Of a stretch of DNA of 6,548 nucleotides, positions 6,085-6,548 are shown one piece after another. The stretch lies in assembly GCA_003133285.1 (NCBI GenBank), contig PKWR01000202.1:671-7218 (forward strand), written 5' to 3'. Origin of the DNA: Coriobacteriia bacterium. Lineage in GTDB: Bacteria; Actinomycetota; Coriobacteriia; Anaerosomatales; PALSA-660. The notes beneath the pieces were generated by a model, which was not told where the DNA came from, searched no databases, and saw only the letters and a program-made list of their open reading frames with translations. A program made the translations under genes and the position numbers. Positions within the stretch are counted from its first letter, which is position 1. The number at the start of each line of letters is the position of its first letter.

Positions 6085-6548
6085 TCACCGTCGGCGAGCT
6101 GTACGAGCATCTCGATGCGACGATCCCGTTCGCGTGGGCCGAGCCCTGGGACCGCGTGGGGCTGCTCGTGGGCGACCGCGAGACCGTGGTCTCGCGCGTG
6201 CTCGTGTCGCTCGACCCGACCCACGCGGCGCTCGACCGTGCCGCCGAGGAGGGTGCGAACGTGCTCGTCACGCACCATCCGGCCTTCCTCGACCCGCTCG
6301 AGGCCGTGGTCGCCGCGCCGGGAGCTGCGGGCGTCGCCTTCGAGGCGGCGCGGCGCGGGATCTCGCTCATCGCGTGCCACACCAATCTCGACCGCTCTCC
6401 GGAGGGCTCGGACGCCCTGCCGGCCGCGCTCGGGCTGACCGTGCGCGGCCCGCTGGTGACGGCCGGCGCCGCGAGCGGTGACTCGATCGCGGTCAATGGC
6501 GTCTGCCTCACGGTTACGGCTGTGGCCAGCGGCTCGTTCAGCGCTGAT
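6081..6548 (+). CDS. Nif3-family protein, N-terminal part, running into a RibE-like tail
   Basis: The first 125 or so residues are the start of a Nif3-like dinuclear-metal protein (NIF3 / YbgI / YqfO family, biochemical role uncertain, often annotated as GTP cyclohydrolase I type 2). Seen here are WDRVGLLVGD (23-32), LVSLDPTHAALDRAAEEGAN, the metal-binding LVTHHP with His65-His66, and ACHTNLDRSPEG (98-109) with His100 and Asp104. The GTG start overlaps the previous stop (GTGA), and GAGGAGG (6067-6073) lies seven bases upstream. Family members have 250-370 residues and provide further metal ligands near the C-terminus; none can be here. From residue 133 the frame reads GDSIAVNGVCLTVTAV, which belongs to riboflavin synthase, not Nif3. 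The frame has no stop before the window ends. The Nif3 identity of the first part is firm; whether the whole is one real protein is doubtful. Confidence 0.85.
   Translation, partial: MITVGELYEHLDATIPFAWAEPWDRVGLLVGDRETVVSRVLVSLDPTHAALDRAAEEGANVLVTHHPAFLDPLEAVVAAPGAAGVAFEAARRGISLIACHTNLDRSPEGSDALPAALGLTVRGPLVTAGAASGDSIAVNGVCLTVTAVASGSFSAD
6477..6548 (+). pseudogene. ribE: Internal fragment of riboflavin synthase (RibE), in frame with nif3
   Basis: The last 24 codons read GDSIAVNGVCLTVTAVASGS and then FSAD. This matches the N-terminal barrel of riboflavin synthase around residues 35-60, where GDSIAVNGVCLTV is the hallmark and is usually followed by a phrase like F-x-D-V-M-P-E-T. Riboflavin synthase joins two lumazines to give riboflavin. 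The expected first residues (MFTGIVEE type) are missing because the frame comes from nif3; the 3' part lies beyond the window. The exact boundary cannot be fixed by eye: residues 125-132 (LVTAGAAS) could belong to either protein, so the join lies at about 6453-6479. Six of 24 codons end in A or T, against 9 of 132 in the nif3 part. Called a fragment because neither parent gene is intact; a tandem-duplication joint or a false assembly join would look the same. Confidence 0.75.

Noticed and set aside
6002..6481. Alternative + strand frames over the nif3 start
   Set aside because: Arg-rich shadows; the frame from the GTG at 6081 carries all the Nif3 motifs.

Overview
The window is high-GC bacterial DNA, strongly biased to G/C in third codon positions, with every supported gene on the + strand. 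It reads as core metabolism rather than an accessory island. High GC, a ribBA-ribH pair, and an Rrf2 regulator followed by cysteine desulfurase, NifU/IscU scaffold and mnmA would fit a high-GC Gram-positive, for example an actinobacterial or Coriobacteriia-like lineage. That placement is inference from gene content and style; no marker gene here settles it.

Layout. (1) 2-1627: end of a riboflavin operon. A 5'-truncated bifunctional ribBA is followed directly by ribH, and a strong GC-rich hairpin terminator closes the unit at 1657-1690. (2) 1691-2028: about 340 bases with no supportable gene. Its 3' end carries a good sigma70-like promoter (TTGCGC, 17-bp spacer, TATCAT) whose -35 box lies in a perfect 7-bp inverted repeat. 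(3) 2029-6084: a tight co-directional cluster: iscR-like Rrf2 regulator, iscS-like cysteine desulfurase, iscU/nifU-like scaffold, mnmA tRNA thiolase and a PHP histidinol-phosphatase-like gene. The last junctions are 4-bp GTGA overlaps. (4) 6081-6548: start of a Nif3-family gene whose reading frame changes character near 6453-6479 and ends as an in-frame piece of riboflavin synthase (RibE).

How the genes work together. RibBA makes both precursors used by RibH, and RibE (absent except for the odd tail) would finish riboflavin. IscS mobilises cysteine sulfur for Fe-S assembly on IscU and can supply MnmA for 2-thiouridine at tRNA U34. The Rrf2 protein has the three-cysteine spacing of IscR and probably senses Fe-S status to control the cluster. 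No hscA, hscB, iscA or ferredoxin gene is seen, so this is a minimal ISC set.

I do not see an undescribed defence, mobile or biosynthetic system. The most unusual signal is the nif3/ribE chimera at the right end. RibE is the gene normally expected just upstream of ribBA, where the window begins, so the junction suggests a tandem duplication, a circularised segment or a false assembly join. A jump in A/T-ending codons in the RibE-like tail mildly favours a piece from another genome.
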